DNA of 64,000 nucleotides from Streptomyces caatingaensis (GCF_001187435.1 NZ_LFXA01000004.1:5001-69000), one strand, 5' to 3'. Positions 34,472 through 44,539 are shown, counted from the stretch's first letter. Notes: generated from the letters alone by a model not told the origin. Numbers and translations: made by a program.

Positions 34472-35119
34472 CTACGCGCCGGCGCCCGCCGGTCCGGCGG
34501 CGCGTGCCCGCACCACCGCGTCCGCCAGGAGGGCCTGCGCCCCGAGATAGGTCAGCATGATCCAGAACTGGGGTACGGGCGCCTGCGGCCAGTCGGCGAG
34601 CGCCGACGCGATCAGCGCGTCGGAGAGCAGGAACAGCGCACCGCCCGCCGCGCCACGGCGCCCGGTGCGCCGCGCCCCGTACGCCATCGCCGTCAGCAGC
34701 AGCCCGTAGGCCGCGACGGGAACGCGCAGCCGGCCGGGCAGCCCGGACCACAGGAGCCCGGTGGTGCCGGCCCAGGCCGCGGCGTAGCCGGCGGCCGGCA
34801 GCCGGCCGGAGCGGCCCCGCGGCCGGGTGCCGTGCCGGGCGAACAGCCCGAGGTAGCAGAGGTGTCCGGCCGCGAACGCGCCCATCCCCAGCAGGAACGC
34901 CGTCTCCCCGCCGGTCTGCAGCAGGACGTCCCCGGCGCAGCCGAGCAGCAGCGCGACCGCGAGCAGCGGTGGTCCGCCGCGTACCAGGACGTACTCCGCG
35001 AGCAGCGGCATCAGCGCCGGTTTGGTGGCCCGCGCGACGGGCGCGGCCCCGGTGAGCAGGGCCCCGAGGTGGACGCCCGCGGCGGCCACCGCGAGCCGGG
35101 GACGGCGCGGGGCCCTCAC
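34472..35119 (-). CDS. YhhN/TMEM86-family lysoplasmalogenase-like membrane protein
   Basis: The 215-residue protein has about eight hydrophobic helices. It carries family motifs: TKPALMPLLAEYVL, ALLLGCAGDVLLQ, TAFLLGMGAFAAGHLCYLGL and FLLSDALIA. The GD and SDA acidic residues in membrane helices are the proposed catalytic pair in TMEM86B-type lysoplasmalogenases. Activity on plasmalogens is a family-based inference; actinobacterial substrates are unknown. It converges on the protease gene. Confidence 0.85.
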   Translation of the reverse strand: MRAPRRPRLAVAAAGVHLGALLTGAAPVARATKPALMPLLAEYVLVRGGPPLLAVALLLGCAGDVLLQTGGETAFLLGMGAFAAGHLCYLGLFARHGTRPRGRSGRLPAAGYAAAWAGTTGLLWSGLPGRLRVPVAAYGLLLTAMAYGARRTGRRGAAGGALFLLSDALIASALADWPQAPVPQFWIMLTYLGAQALLADAVVRARAAGPAGAGA

Positions 35120-35204
35120 GGCGCCCCCCGCCCACCCGCGCCGGTCACCGGCTCCCTCCGAGGGGGCGCCCCCGAAGCCCGGCCCCGTCCGCGCCGGGCG
35201 CCCA

Positions 35205-36212
35205 TCACCGGTTCCGTTCCCGGGACTTGGGGCGGGCCGGGGCCGAAGCCACCGCCGCCTCCGGGGTGGCGGCGGTCCGGCCGTGCGCGGGGCGCGGGCC
35301 CGGGGCCGGGGCCGTCGGGCGGACCGGGACCGGCCCGGCGGGGCCGGAGGCGCGTGCCTGCCCGGGGATCCGCGGCTCGTGACCGCGCGGCTGCCAGCCG
35401 GGGCCGCGGAAGATCCGGCCCGCGCGTTCGCCCCAGGTGCGGGCGGCGCGGACGTCGCGGGCGATGGCGGCGTACTCGTGCGTGGCGACGCGGAGCGGGT
35501 TGTAGGTGTGGATGTTCTTCGTCAACCCGTAGACCGGCCGTTCCCCCTCCGCGACGAAGGAGCCGAAGAGCCGGTCCCAGACGATGAGGATCCCGCCGAA
35601 GTTGCGGTCCAGGTAACCGCCTTGGGAGGCGTGGTGGACCCGGTGGTGCGAGGGGGTGTTGAGGACGTACTCGAAGGGGCGCGGCAGCTTCTTGATGCGT
35701 TCGGTGTGGACCCAGAACTGGTAGACGAGGTTGGCGCCGGAGCAGAAGGCGACCGCCGCCGGGTGCACCCCGAGCGCCACCATCGGCACGTAGAACGGCC
35801 AGACCGTCCAGGTGGTCCACGGCTGGCGCAGCGCGGTGGTGAAGTTGAACTTCCGGCTGGAGTGGTGCACCACGTGGCAGGCCCACAGGATTCTGATCAC
35901 GTGGTGGCCGCGGTGCGACCAGTAGTAGAGGAAGTCCTGGACGAGCAGCATCAGGGGCAGCGTCCACCACAGCAGCGGCACGCGCAGCGGCGTGAGTTCG
36001 TAGATCGCGGTGTAGATCGCGACGATGGGTATCTTCCACAGCGCGTCGAAGAACACGCTGCCGACGCCCATGCCGATGCTGGTCGCCGCGTCCTTGGCCT
36101 CGTAGCCCTCGGCCTCGTCGTCGGGATGGAGGCGGTAGCTCACCGCCTCGATCGCGGTGAGCACGGTGAAGGCGGGAACCGACCACAACACGACATCCGG
36201 AAGGTGCGGCAT
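35205..36212 (-). CDS. Sterol desaturase/fatty acid hydroxylase-family membrane protein
   Basis: The 335-residue protein has four or more membrane helices and the diiron histidine boxes WSHRGHH, HVVHHSSRKFN and HRVHHASQGG, in the order of the fatty acid hydroxylase superfamily. An oxygen-dependent C-H hydroxylation or desaturation of a lipid is likely. A disordered Pro/Ala/Arg tail (about 270-335) is not part of the family fold and may be a local extension. It diverges from the exonuclease gene. Confidence 0.9.
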   Translation of the reverse strand: MPHLPDVVLWSVPAFTVLTAIEAVSYRLHPDDEAEGYEAKDAATSIGMGVGSVFFDALWKIPIVAIYTAIYELTPLRVPLLWWTLPLMLLVQDFLYYWSHRGHHVIRILWACHVVHHSSRKFNFTTALRQPWTTWTVWPFYVPMVALGVHPAAVAFCSGANLVYQFWVHTERIKKLPRPFEYVLNTPSHHRVHHASQGGYLDRNFGGILIVWDRLFGSFVAEGERPVYGLTKNIHTYNPLRVATHEYAAIARDVRAARTWGERAGRIFRGPGWQPRGHEPRIPGQARASGPAGPVPVRPTAPAPGPRPAHGRTAATPEAAVASAPARPKSRERNR

Positions 36213-36352
36213 GACGGCACCATAAACACGCCGACGGCCGTACGGCTAGGGGTTGTTACCCTCGGGTACCGATCGTGGCGGCCGGCGGTCCGGGCGGCGG
36301 GGGCGGGGAGGCGGGCAAGCGCTGTCAGTGGGGGCCCGTAAGCTCTTGGACC

Positions 36353-37372
36353 ATGCTCGAAGACCGCATCGCAGCCGCATCGCCCAGCCCGTGGCCGGCC
36401 GCGTATCCCGAGGGATACGCGGTCGTCGACGTGGAGACCACCGGGCTCGCCCGGGACGACCGGATAGTGTCGGCTGCCGTGTACCAGCTGGACGCCCGCG
36501 GCCGGGTCGAGGATTCGTGGTACACGCTGGTCAACCCCCGCCGCGACCCCGGCCCGGTGTGGATCCACGGGCTGACGGCCGAAGTCCTCGCCGAGGCCCC
36601 GGTGTTCGAGGACATCGCGGAGGAGTTCGGGCGGCGGCTGGACGGCCGGGTGCTGGTCGCGCACAACGCGGCGTTCGACTGGTCGATGATCGCCCGGGAG
36701 TACGCGCGGGCCGGCTCCGAGGCGCCGGTGCGCCGGCGGCTGTGCACGATCGCGCTCTCCAAGGAGCTCGGGCTGCCGCTGCCCAACCACAAGCTCGAAT
36801 CCCTGGCCGCCCACTACGGCGTGGAGCAGCGTCAGGCGCACCACGCGCTGGACGACGCCCGGGTGCTGGCGGAGACCTTCCGCCCGAGCCTGGCGCTGGC
36901 GGCCGAGGCGAACCTGCGGCTTCCGCTGCTGGCGTGCCAGCCGCTGACGGAGTGGTCCGACGGCCCGGCGGCCACCCGGTCCGCGTCCGTCGGCTACCAG
37001 CCGTCCTGGCAGCACCGCGGCGCGGCGAACTGGCGGCCGAACCGCAAGCGGCCCGCCTGCCCGTACCCCAACCCCGGCCGCTACGAACCGGGCAAACAGC
37101 TCGTTCAGGGCATGCGGGTGGCCTTCTCCGGCGACACCTCCATCGACCGGGAGCTCCTGGAGGACCGGGCGACCGAGGCCGGGCTCCACGTGGCGACGAG
37201 CATCTCGCGACTGACGAGCCTTCTCGTCACCAACGACCCGGGCGCCTGCACCTCCAAGGCGGTCAGGGCCCGGCAGTACGGGACGCCGGTCGTCGACGAG
37301 GCCGCCTTCGTGCAGCTGCTCTCGCACGTGCGGCCGGCGGAGGAGGCCCGGCCCGGCGCCCGCGGCCGGTGA
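36353..37372 (+). CDS. DEDDh 3'-5' exonuclease with C-terminal BRCT domain
   Basis: ATG 36353 gives 339 residues. The DnaQ-like domain (about 15-185) has all five motif residues: VVDVETTG (Asp, Glu), AHNAAFDWSM (Asp) and HHALDDAR (His, Asp). The C-terminal part (about 250-330) reads as a BRCT fold (MRVAFSGDTSIDRELLEDRA, GLHVATSISRLTSLLV). This layout resembles the exonuclease-BRCT proteins of actinobacteria thought to work in DNA repair or proofreading. An untyped spacer with PACPYPNPGRYEPG joins the two. Confidence 0.9.
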   Translation: MLEDRIAAASPSPWPAAYPEGYAVVDVETTGLARDDRIVSAAVYQLDARGRVEDSWYTLVNPRRDPGPVWIHGLTAEVLAEAPVFEDIAEEFGRRLDGRVLVAHNAAFDWSMIAREYARAGSEAPVRRRLCTIALSKELGLPLPNHKLESLAAHYGVEQRQAHHALDDARVLAETFRPSLALAAEANLRLPLLACQPLTEWSDGPAATRSASVGYQPSWQHRGAANWRPNRKRPACPYPNPGRYEPGKQLVQGMRVAFSGDTSIDRELLEDRATEAGLHVATSISRLTSLLVTNDPGACTSKAVRARQYGTPVVDEAAFVQLLSHVRPAEEARPGARGR

Positions 37373-37414
37373 CCCGGGCGAGGGGGGACGAACCGCACCA
37401 GGTACCGTCAATGC

Positions 37415-38209
37415 GTGTACCGCTTCCTGCTGACCCGGCAGTGGGTGATCCTCACGCTCGTGGGGCTCGTCCTCATCCCGGTGATGATCAAACTGGGCTT
37501 CTGGCAGCTGCATCGCCATGAGCAACGGGTGGCGCGCAACAACCAGATCGGCCGCAGCCTCGAGCACGCCCCCGTGCCCGTCACCGATCTGACGGCGCCC
37601 GGCCGCGAGGTGGCGCACGAGAACGTCTGGCGCCGGGTCACGGCCAAGGGGTCGTACGACCCCAAGGGCGAGGTCGTCGTCCGCCTGCGGACCGACAACT
37701 CCGGCAAGTCCGGCTTCATGGTCGTGACGCCGTTCGTCCTGGAGGGCGGCGAGGGCGACGGCAAGGCCGTCCTCGTCAACCGCGGCTGGATCCCGGCCGA
37801 CGCCGGCCAGCGCACCTACCCGAAGGTTCCCGCCCCGCCCTCGGGACGGATCGAGCTCACCGGGCGGCTGCGGGCCGACGAGGACGCCGGCGAGGGCATC
37901 CGCGACACCAAGGGGCTGCCGCCCCGGATGATCATGATCATCAACAGCGGGCGGCAGGCGAAGGAGTTGCACCGGCCGGTGCTCGGCGGCTATCTGGAGC
38001 TCATCTCCCCCGCGGGGAAGGGGCAGCCGCAGACGATCGACGACCCCGATCACAGCAGCATCGGCAACCACATGGCGTACACCGTGCAGTGGTGGCTCTT
38101 CTCGGCGTTCGTGCCGGTGGGATGGGTGATCCTCGTGCGCCGCGAGCGCCGGGATCGCCTGGCGGCGGCGTCGTCCCCGGCAGAGCCGGTGCCGGCGGCG
38201 ACGGGCTGA
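37415..38209 (+). CDS. SURF1-family protein (cytochrome c oxidase assembly)
   Basis: GTG 37415 gives 264 residues with two membrane helices at the ends (WVILTLVGLVLIPVMIKLGF; YTVQWWLFSAFVPVGWVILV) and a large outer loop, the SURF1 topology. Motifs: FWQLHRHEQRVARNN, WRRVTAKGSYDP and VLVNRGWIPADA. It helps haem insertion into cytochrome aa3 oxidase. The stop codon TGA lies inside a perfect palindrome (38199-38221). Confidence 0.93.
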   Translation: MYRFLLTRQWVILTLVGLVLIPVMIKLGFWQLHRHEQRVARNNQIGRSLEHAPVPVTDLTAPGREVAHENVWRRVTAKGSYDPKGEVVVRLRTDNSGKSGFMVVTPFVLEGGEGDGKAVLVNRGWIPADAGQRTYPKVPAPPSGRIELTGRLRADEDAGEGIRDTKGLPPRMIMIINSGRQAKELHRPVLGGYLELISPAGKGQPQTIDDPDHSSIGNHMAYTVQWWLFSAFVPVGWVILVRRERRDRLAAASSPAEPVPAATG

Positions 38210-38221
38210 TTCAGCCCGTCG
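38199..38221 (+). repeat. Palindrome overlapping the SURF1 stop codon (terminator/repeat family)
   Basis: CGACGGGCTGA (38199-38209) and TCAGCCCGTCG (38211-38221) are exact reverse complements separated by one T. It belongs to the same family as 1595-1615 and 50860-50881. It may end the SURF1 transcript. Confidence 0.75.
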
Positions 38222-38258
38222 TGGGGATACCCCCTCCGGGGGAGGGTCCGGGGCGGAC

Positions 38259-38873
38259 TCACCCCACGCGCTCCGCGCGATGCCGCACCCCCCGCAACCG
38301 CACCTCCGCCGGCAGCCGCCCCAGCCCCAGGGACGTACGGGCTCCCTCCAGGACCTCCACCGCGAAACGCCGCAGCACAACCTCCGGCACCGCCCCCGGT
38401 GACAGCACCAGCACCGCCCGGACCCCCGGTGCGCCCCGCCGCCCCACCAACACCACCGCCGCCCTCTCGACCCCGTCCAGGGCCTCCGCCTCCGCCGCCA
38501 CCGTCTCCTCCACGGCCCGCCCCCGCACAACCACCACGGGATCATCGACAGCGGGAAGCACCACCTCCCGCGGCCGCCGCCGGCGCACCTGCCCCAGCAG
38601 CCACCACAGGCCCGCCAGAACCAGCACGGCCAGGGCGCCGATCACGACGGGCCACCACCACTGGCGGTGCCGCCACCGCCGCCGGTCCGCGGCCGTGAGG
38701 AGCACGTCGTCCGGCCCCTGGAAGGGCCAGGCGGACGGCAGGGAGAAGTCCCAGTGCCGGGGCAGGTCCAGCGCCCCGACGAGCACCGCCGCGCCGAGCG
38801 CGAGGAGCAGCAGCCCGGCCAGCCCCAGCAGAACACGGTTGAACACCCGCAGCACCGCGCCCACCGCGCTCAC
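38259..38873 (-). CDS. amaP: Alkaline shock membrane anchor protein AmaP
   Basis: The 204-residue protein has two helices ([40 protein letters not shown]) around a short loop, and a cytosolic domain (about 125-200) of Asp23-like fold. This is the AmaP layout, which tethers Asp23 proteins to the membrane. It is the last gene of a five-gene minus-strand operon starting at 40522 and overlaps the previous gene by 4 bases. Confidence 0.85.
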   Translation of the reverse strand: MSAVGAVLRVFNRVLLGLAGLLLLALGAAVLVGALDLPRHWDFSLPSAWPFQGPDDVLLTAADRRRWRHRQWWWPVVIGALAVLVLAGLWWLLGQVRRRRPREVVLPAVDDPVVVVRGRAVEETVAAEAEALDGVERAAVVLVGRRGAPGVRAVLVLSPGAVPEVVLRRFAVEVLEGARTSLGLGRLPAEVRLRGVRHRAERVG

Positions 38874-39457
38874 CGCCTCGGCGGCCGGTGGACGCGGACC
38901 GACAGGACGGGCCGCCGGGCGACCCCCAACTCCCGTACGGCGTCGGCCAGGACGCCCTCCACGTCCGTCCGCACCTCGTCCAGGTCCCGGAAGTGCGACC
39001 GGGCCCGCGCCCGGACCGCCAGCCGGCCGACGTCGACGCGTACGGACTGCACCCCGGAGACCTCCATCACCCGGTCCCGCAGCACCAGCGCCGCCGCGCG
39101 GCGGTCGAGCCCGGCGCGGACGTCGGGATCGTCGCGCCGCATCGGGAGCACCCCGCGCCGGCCCGGCGTCGCGGCCAGGACGACGAGCCAGAGCCCCGCC
39201 AGCACGGCGAGCACCGCGCCGGCGACGATCCAGCCGTTGTGCAGGGGCCGGTGGGCGAGTTCGTGGGCGAGCCGGCGCCGCCAGCCCAGGGCCCGGTGGC
39301 CGGCCCGGACCGCGGCGACGTCGTAGAGGAGGACCCCGGCGGCGCCCAGGACGACCACCGCGACCACCGCGGCGGGCACCCGGCGGGCCGACCAGAAGCG
39401 CCCCGCACGGCCGCCGTCACCGGCGCCGCCCTCGCCGCCCGCGCCGCGCCGCCTCAC
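38870..39457 (-). CDS. DUF6286 membrane protein of the Asp23 cluster
   Basis: The 195-residue protein has a Gly/Arg-rich start, two helices (RVPAAVVAVVVLGAAGVLLY; NGWIVAGAVLAVLAGLWLVV) and a soluble C-terminal domain with VSGVQSVRVDVGRLAVRARA, similar in layout to AmaP. It overlaps its neighbours on both sides by 4 bases, so translation is coupled. I assign DUF6286 from recall of the same cluster in other Streptomyces. Confidence 0.78.
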   Translation of the reverse strand: MRRRGAGGEGGAGDGGRAGRFWSARRVPAAVVAVVVLGAAGVLLYDVAAVRAGHRALGWRRRLAHELAHRPLHNGWIVAGAVLAVLAGLWLVVLAATPGRRGVLPMRRDDPDVRAGLDRRAAALVLRDRVMEVSGVQSVRVDVGRLAVRARARSHFRDLDEVRTDVEGVLADAVRELGVARRPVLSVRVHRPPRR

Positions 39458-39831
39458 CGCACCCGCTCCGTCCCGCCGTGCCGCAGGTGCGGCGAGTGCA
39501 GCCGCTCCACGGTGACCACGACCTCCGGCACCTCCATGCCCGCCAGGGTCCGCACGCGCTCGGTGATCCGCCGCCGGACGGCGCGGCAGCGGCCGGCGAC
39601 GTCCACGGGGTAGCCGAGTTCGACGGAGACGCGCACCCGCGCCGCCTCCTCGTGGACGGTCACGGTCGCAAACGGCGGTTCCCCCGGCCTTCCGGCGCCG
39701 GCGGCCTCGGCGGCCTCGGCCAGCGCCTCGTGCGCGGCCCGCGAAGCGATCTTCGCGACGACGCGGTCGGCGATCCGGGTCGCCCCGCGTGCGGCCGGCT
39801 CCACGGCCCGCCCTCCCCGTGCGACGCTCAT
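39454..39831 (-). CDS. Asp23/Gls24 family envelope stress protein (short copy)
   Basis: The 125-residue protein carries the Asp23 domain: GATRIADRVVAKIASRAAHEAL, then RVRVSVELGYPVDV, RITERVRTLAGMEVPEVVVTVERL. Asp23 proteins form membrane-bound layers that respond to cell wall or alkaline stress. A second, longer Asp23 gene lies upstream in the operon. Confidence 0.87.
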   Translation of the reverse strand: MSVARGGRAVEPAARGATRIADRVVAKIASRAAHEALAEAAEAAGAGRPGEPPFATVTVHEEAARVRVSVELGYPVDVAGRCRAVRRRITERVRTLAGMEVPEVVVTVERLHSPHLRHGGTERVR

Positions 39832-39834
39832 CGC

Positions 39835-40038
39835 CTACCGCCGCCGGTCGTCGCGGTCGCGGTCCCGGTCGCGCGGGCGGAAGAAGTCGCCCGCCTCCAG
39901 GTCGCCGTCCAGGAACCGGCCGACGACGAAGCCGACGGCGCCCAGCGCCGCCACCAGCAGGAAGGCGCCGAACCCGCCGAAGTACCCGGCGAATCCCAAC
40001 GCCATGCCGACGATCAAGCCGACGACGGCCATGCTCAT
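39835..40038 (-). CDS. Small membrane protein of the Asp23 operon (DUF2273-like)
   Basis: The 67-residue protein has two Gly-rich helices (VVGLIVGMALGFAGYFGGFG; FLLVAALGAVGFVVGRFLDG) and a repetitive charged tail of alternating Arg and Asp. Position between two Asp23 genes is typical of DUF2273 partners. It lies 3 bases from the next gene. Confidence 0.78.
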   Translation of the reverse strand: MSMAVVGLIVGMALGFAGYFGGFGAFLLVAALGAVGFVVGRFLDGDLEAGDFFRPRDRDRDRDDRRR

Positions 40039-40069
40039 CGTGCGCTCCTCGTCACTCGGCCGTTCCGGG

Positions 40070-40522
40070 TCACTGGATCCTCGGCGGAGTCTCTTCCTCC
40101 TCCTCGTCGGGCAGCTTCACATCGCTGACGGCGATGTTGACCTCGACGACCTCGAGACCGGTCATGCGCTCCACCGCGGCGATGACGTTCTCCCGGACGG
40201 CGCGGGCCACGTCGGCGATCGCGACGCCGTACTCGACGACGATCTCCAGGTCCAGAGCCGTCTGGACCTCACCGACCTCCGCCTTCACCCCGCGCGTCGC
40301 GGACTTGCCGCCACCGGGCACCCGGTCGCGCACCGCGCCGAACGTCCGTGCGAAACCGCTGCCCATGGCGTGGACGCCGACCACGTCACGGGCCGCCAGA
40401 CCGGCGATCTTCTCCACGACGCCGTCCGCGATGGTGGTGCGCCCGCGCTCGGCCGGGGCCACGTACTCCTTGGCCTCCTTCGCCGCCTCGGGTCCGTCCG
40501 GGCCGCCCGGCGTGTCGGTCAT
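40070..40522 (-). CDS. Asp23/Gls24 family envelope stress protein (first gene of operon)
   Basis: The 150-residue protein starts at ATG 40522. The Asp23 domain covers about residues 28-135: GRTTIADGVVEKIAGLAARD, VVGVHAMGSG, LEIVVEYGVAIADVARAVRE and VIAAVERMTGLEVVEVNIAV. An acidic tail (PDEEEEETPP) follows. It is the lead gene of the cluster that ends with amaP; the promoter must lie in the 126-base divergent gap to 40649. Confidence 0.9.
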   Translation of the reverse strand: MTDTPGGPDGPEAAKEAKEYVAPAERGRTTIADGVVEKIAGLAARDVVGVHAMGSGFARTFGAVRDRVPGGGKSATRGVKAEVGEVQTALDLEIVVEYGVAIADVARAVRENVIAAVERMTGLEVVEVNIAVSDVKLPDEEEEETPPRIQ

Positions 40523-40648
40523 GGTCGTTCGCCTCGCTTCCTGGGGAATGGGGAAGGTTCCACGGGAGGGACAGTGACGCCACCGATCTGTTGACACGAT
40601 AGGCCCTGTCGCCGGGAACTTCGCGGCGTGCGGGGCAGGAGGACGGAC

Positions 40649-41221
40649 ATGGACGGAATCCGGGCGGTCCGCCGGCAACTCGCCCTCGGGCGGCTTCTGC
40701 CGCTCGGCGGAGCGCGGGACGGGACGTGGATCACCGAGGCGGCGGCGGGCGCGGTCCTGCGGCACACGCCCCTGCCCCGGGGCGTGCGCCTGGGCGCCCT
40801 GCGTGTGGACCGCGCGCCGGGCGCCCCCGTCTCCCCCGCCCCGGTCGCGCCCCCGCCGAGCGCCCTGCCGGCCGGGCCGTTGCGGATCTCGGTCGAGATG
40901 GCGACGGGCCTCGGGGACGACCCGCTGCCGGTGGTGGTGGGGCGGGTGCGGGAAGCGCTGGTCGGAGTGGCGGAGGGACGGGTGGGGCTGGTGGTGGAGG
41001 GCGTGGACGTGCGGGTGGTGGAGTCGGTGACGGAGGCGCGGGGCGGGCACGCTCCGGAGTTGTCCGGCTCGTTGCCCGTACCGGGCGTGCGCGCCGCGTC
41101 CGCGGAGGGCGCGGTGACGTGGATCGCGGTCGCGGCGGGGGCGCGGGTGCTGGACGTGGCCCGGGCGGCGCGCGAGGCGACGGGCGGGGCCGTGGTCGTC
41201 GCGGCCGTGGACCGCGACTAG
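40649..41221 (+). CDS. Conserved Streptomyces protein beside the Asp23 cluster, function unknown
   Basis: ATG 40649 follows GGAGG and gives 190 residues. The C-terminal half (GPLRISVEMATGLGDDPLPV, VGLVVEGVDVRVVESV, AAREATGGAVVVAAV) has strand-helix periodicity close to the Asp23-like domains across the gap. Similar proteins carry the label nucleopolyhedrovirus P10 family, which is probably only low-complexity matching. A role with the envelope stress cluster is inferred from position. Confidence 0.7.
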   Translation: MDGIRAVRRQLALGRLLPLGGARDGTWITEAAAGAVLRHTPLPRGVRLGALRVDRAPGAPVSPAPVAPPPSALPAGPLRISVEMATGLGDDPLPVVVGRVREALVGVAEGRVGLVVEGVDVRVVESVTEARGGHAPELSGSLPVPGVRAASAEGAVTWIAVAAGARVLDVARAAREATGGAVVVAAVDRD

Positions 41222-41331
41222 AGAAGCCCCGCACCCGCCCCGGAAGGACTCCCCAAAAGGACTGCCCCCAGAGGAACCGCCCGGACGGACCGTCCCCGGA
41301 GGGGCCGCTTCCGGAAGGACCGACTGGACCC

Positions 41332-42123
41332 CTACTCCCCCAGCCCCGCCAGGTCCCGCAGGCGGCGCCCCTGCGCGGCCCGCTCCTCCGCCCGCTGCTC
41401 GTCGTAGCCGCGCGTCACCGCACCGCGCAGCAGCGCCTTCGTCTCGACGACCGCGTCGCGCGGGGCGGCGAGCACGGCGGCGGCCAAGTCCTCGGCGGCG
41501 GCGGCGAGTTCGTCGACGGGCACGACGAGGTTGGCGAGCCCCACCCGCTCGGCCTCCGCCGCGTGCACGAAGCGCCCAGTGGCGCAGATCTCCAACGCCC
41601 GCGCGTAGCCGACGAGTCCGACCAGCGGCTGGGTGCCGCCCAGGTCGGGCACCAGGCCGAGACTGGTCTCGCGCATGGCGAACTGCACGTCGTCCGCGCA
41701 GACTCGCAGGTCGCACGCGAGAGCGAGCTGGAAGCCCGCGCCGATCGCATGCCCCTGCACGGCGGCTATGGAGACGATGTCGTTGCGCCGCCACCAGGTG
41801 AACGCCCGCTGGTATCCGGCGATTTCGGCGTCGAGGTCGGCCTCGGAGCCGCGCGCCAGGTCCAGGAACGACGGCTCGCCGTCGAAGCCCTCGGGCGTGA
41901 ACGCCTGCCGGTCGAGGCCCGCGGAGAAGGACTTGCCCTCACCCCGGAGCACCACGACCCGCACGCTGCCCGGCAGCAGCCGCCCGGCCTCGGTGAGCGC
42001 CCGCCACATGGCGGGCGACTGGGCGTTGCGCTTGGCGGGACGGTTCAGCGTGACGGTGGCCACCGCGTCTTGCACGGTGAGCCGCACGCCGTCCTGGTCG
42101 AGCAGGGCCTGCGGGGCGGTCAT
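41332..42123 (-). CDS. Enoyl-CoA hydratase/isomerase family protein
   Basis: The 263-residue crotonase-fold protein has the oxyanion-hole and CoA-binding segments: GEGKSFSAGLDRQ, IAAVQGHAIGAGFQLALACD, FAMRETSLGLVPDLGGTQ and ERVGLANLVVP. At the first acid position of classical enoyl-CoA hydratases (GGGCEL type) it has Gln (GAGFQL). The second (RETSLGL) is Glu. It may therefore be an isomerase or another crotonase rather than a textbook hydratase. It stands alone, upstream of nothing co-directional within 130 bases. Confidence 0.87.
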   Translation of the reverse strand: MTAPQALLDQDGVRLTVQDAVATVTLNRPAKRNAQSPAMWRALTEAGRLLPGSVRVVVLRGEGKSFSAGLDRQAFTPEGFDGEPSFLDLARGSEADLDAEIAGYQRAFTWWRRNDIVSIAAVQGHAIGAGFQLALACDLRVCADDVQFAMRETSLGLVPDLGGTQPLVGLVGYARALEICATGRFVHAAEAERVGLANLVVPVDELAAAAEDLAAAVLAAPRDAVVETKALLRGAVTRGYDEQRAEERAAQGRRLRDLAGLGE

Positions 42124-42262
42124 GGAAGCCTCCGGAGTCGGAACTGCAGTCAGCTACAAGTGACTGCACAGTAACCACCCGGCCGGTAGTACGGCCGACC
42201 GGGTGGCACCGTCCATGCCTGAGGGCCCCGGAGGGCCTTCGTCGCCCGACAGGTGCGCGGTG

Positions 42263-42523
42263 TCAGGCCGAGGCGGCCTTCTTGCCACGCGTCGCCCCGC
42301 CGCGACCCCGGAGGATCACGCCGGATTCGCTCAGCATCCGGTGGACGAAGCCGTAGGAGCGGCCGGTCTCTTCGGCCAGCGCCCTGATGCTCGCACCGGA
42401 GTCGTACTTCTTCTTCAGGTCTGCCGCGAGCTTCTCGCGCGCGGCGCCGGTCACCCGGCTGCCCTTCTTCAGAGTCTCGGCCACCCGTGCCTCCTCATGG
42501 GAGATGCGCCTCTTGTCTCTCAT
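42263..42523 (-). CDS. gbn: Small helix-turn-helix nucleoid-associated protein Gbn (GATC-binding)
   Basis: ATG 42523 gives 86 residues. Basic ends flank a helix-turn-helix: REKLAADLKKKYDSGASIRA, LAEETGRSYGFVHRMLSESG. Size, position (next to enoyl-CoA hydratase and ABC-F genes) and sequence match SCO1839, described as the abundant nucleoid protein Gbn that binds GATC; this identification is from memory. Its own upstream region carries six GATC sites in 298 bases. Confidence 0.8.
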   Translation of the reverse strand: MRDKRRISHEEARVAETLKKGSRVTGAAREKLAADLKKKYDSGASIRALAEETGRSYGFVHRMLSESGVILRGRGGATRGKKAASA

Positions 42524-42821
42524 GATCACCCCTTGCCGGGATCCTGGCCACCCATTCGGCAAGGTCGATGACAGAAGGTTTCCGCGATCCGGGCCGCCGA
42601 CCGGCCCCGGAGCAGGCGATTCCGTCCCTGCTCGGCCGTACGGCCGTACGGGTGGCCCGGTGAAGCGGCAGGTCAGGGACGGAGCGGGGAGTGCGGGAGC
42701 GGAAGGCGGCCGGCGGCCGGTGCCCTGCGTGCGCCGGAGCGTTCCACCACACCGGGGTACGAGCCGTCCTCACTCATATGAAGGATCACGCATCGGCCGA
42801 ATGATCGGGAGGGGACCGATC
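42524..42821 (-). promoter_or_regulatory. Upstream region of gbn with a cluster of six GATC sites
   Basis: GATC occurs at 42524, 42540, 42586, 42784, 42803 and 42818. In DNA this GC-rich fewer than one would be expected in 300 bases. The three at 42784-42821 lie within 38 bases. If the protein next door binds GATC, the cluster fits self-regulation. No gene lies in this 318-base gap before the ABC-F stop. Confidence 0.55.
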
Positions 42822-42841
42822 AAGCGAGGCCCGGGACGGCC

Positions 42842-44440
<1,599 letters not shown>

Positions 44441-44515
44441 GGGTACTGCTCCTGGGCAGGGTGGACGGCGGTCGGGGGGTGGGCGAGCACGGCCGCGCGG
44501 GCGGCGCGGCGCCGT

Positions 44516-44539
44516 CTAATGCACGAGGAGAGAAGCCAT
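44516..44539 (-). CDS. Possible seven-residue leader peptide (MASLLVH) upstream of the ABC-F gene
   Basis: ATG 44539 to the TAG at 44516-44518 encodes MASLLVH, ending 75 bases before the ABC-F start. A TAGACT hexamer resembling a -10 element ends 7 bases before the ATG, so transcription may begin at the ATG itself (leaderless). No -35 or ribosome site is evident. Several ABC-F resistance genes are controlled by stalling on short leader peptides; the same is only suggested here. The rest of the 320-base gap shows no gene. Confidence 0.4.
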   Translation of the reverse strand: MASLLVH

